Part shown: positions 63,503 through 64,000 of the stretch, one piece after another | How positions within the stretch are numbered: the stretch's first letter is position 1 | Layout of the letters: every line of letters starts with the position of its first letter | Assembly: GCF_000828085.3 (NCBI RefSeq) | Contig: NZ_JXCA02000002.1 | Coordinates: forward strand, 533,684-597,683 | Reading direction: 5' to 3' | Length of the DNA: 64,000 nucleotides | Source of the DNA: Scytonema tolypothrichoides VB-61278 | GTDB taxonomy: Bacteria; Cyanobacteriota; Cyanobacteriia; Cyanobacteriales; Nostocaceae | The notes under the pieces: generated by a model | Databases searched by the model: none | Seen by the model: only the letters and a program-made list of their open reading frames with translations | What the model was told of the DNA's origin: nothing | Position numbers and translations under genes: made by a program

Positions 63503-64000
63503 ATGTTTCTTTCTCAAATTAAAAATTTCTTCTCAAGCCTGTTGATTACAGCTATTGCAAGTGTCTTTTTCTTACCAACTGCCTCACTTGCTGCCGAGCC
63601 TATTCGCGTTATTCTTGACCAGGATGGAGCATTTGAGGATTTTTATGCATTATTAGTCCTAAGTCTTGCTTCTGGGCAGGATTCTCCTCCCATCAATTTA
63701 ATAGGAGTTACAACATCACCTGTTGGAGAATCTTATTGCAAAAATTCCAATGGTTATCCAGAACTAAAAAAAGCGCTTCTAGGAAATTTTAGTCCTTCAG
63801 AAGGAACAATAGATGGAATCACACAAAAAGTTTTATCCCTGGCAAAATATAACAAAGCAAAAATTTATTCTGGATGTGATGAACAGACCGCAGTCGTTGC
63901 TGTACCGAATGAGGCTGACGATTTTGGAAATCCTATTCCCGGTTCGGGACGTACTCCAGTCAGAGTTCAACTTCCTTTTGGAGGAAGACAAGCTTTAGAA
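63503..64000 (+). CDS. Secreted nucleoside-hydrolase-like protein (3' end outside window)
   Basis: 166 codons are visible from ATG 63503 to the window end without a stop. Residues 1-~33 form a signal peptide (hydrophobic core LLITAIASVFFL, then ASLAAEP). The mature start RVILDQDGAFEDFYALLVLS resembles the inosine/uridine nucleoside hydrolase metal motif DxDxxxDD, with Glu at one of the Asp positions. VIGVTT-like INLIGVTTSPVGES follows. An exported purine/pyrimidine ribohydrolase or a non-catalytic relative; the substituted motif leaves this open. Confidence 0.7.
   Translation, partial: MFLSQIKNFFSSLLITAIASVFFLPTASLAAEPIRVILDQDGAFEDFYALLVLSLASGQDSPPINLIGVTTSPVGESYCKNSNGYPELKKALLGNFSPSEGTIDGITQKVLSLAKYNKAKIYSGCDEQTAVVAVPNEADDFGNPIPGSGRTPVRVQLPFGGRQALE

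Overview
The window looks like a chromosome segment from a heterocyst-forming filamentous cyanobacterium (Nostocales). The evidence is an uptake [NiFe] hydrogenase (hupSL) next to a full hypFCDEAB maturation set with the accessory genes known from Nostoc/Anabaena, a light-dependent protochlorophyllide reductase, cytochrome bd oxidase, abundant HIP1 octamers (GCGATCGC), and many short tandem and palindromic repeats in the intergenic DNA. The closest species cannot be named from sequence reading alone.

Layout. 0-2.2 kb: a TetR regulator (cut by the window edge) and an FAD monooxygenase, visibly more GC-rich than the rest. 2.4-19.3 kb: hupL and hupS on the minus strand, then on the plus strand a TPR protein, two tiny membrane proteins, an NHL-repeat protein, hypF, hypC, hypD, a tautomerase-like miniprotein, an FAD monooxygenase, hypE, hypA, hypB and an MFS transporter. 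19.3-27.2 kb: small unknown proteins (one three-gene operon), cysteine synthase, a DUF1400-type hydrolase, an unknown protein and a GNAT acetyltransferase. 27.4-35.9 kb: two caspase-fold proteins (one fused to an alpha/beta hydrolase, one fused to a STAND NTPase and a membrane hairpin) and a membrane-anchored GUN4 protein. 36.2-38.8 kb: cydAB. 39.2-44.3 kb: an orphan Nif11-type peptide, LPOR, a HigBA-like toxin-antitoxin pair lying between a broken and an intact oxoprolinase gene. 44.9-45.7 kb: a small-peptide/Cys-rich-protein pair. 45.9-51.0 kb: a second, inverted and eroded hup locus (NifU-like protein, both tiny membrane proteins, a second hupS, a hupL remnant) and the HupL protease hupW. 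51.2-63 kb: pseudogene scraps, a P450, a GT2 glycosyltransferase, a 13-repeat CHAT protease-like protein, a HAD-methyltransferase fusion, a PIG-L deacetylase and an acyl-CoA dehydrogenase. The window ends inside a secreted nucleoside-hydrolase-like gene.

How it fits together. HupSL recycles the H2 made by nitrogenase. HypA-F build the NiFe(CN)2CO centre, HupW trims HupL, and the TPR, membrane, NifU-like and NHL proteins are thought to help the small subunit. The strongest observation is that this system exists here as two inverted copies that have lost different parts: copy A (2.4-18 kb) keeps hupL, TPR, NHL and hyp but has no NifU-like gene, while copy B (45.9-49.0 kb) keeps NifU-like and hupS but its hupL is reduced to the first 21 and roughly the last 25 codons. 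The caspase/STAND/GUN4 block at 27-36 kb is the best candidate for an undescribed signalling or conflict system. The PIG-L/NodS-like/GT2/acyl-CoA dehydrogenase group is the best candidate for an undescribed glycolipid-type pathway.

Small repeats have actively remodelled genes here: one family sits in frame inside both hypF and the oxoprolinase gene, another supplies the C-terminus and stop codon of the PIG-L deacetylase.
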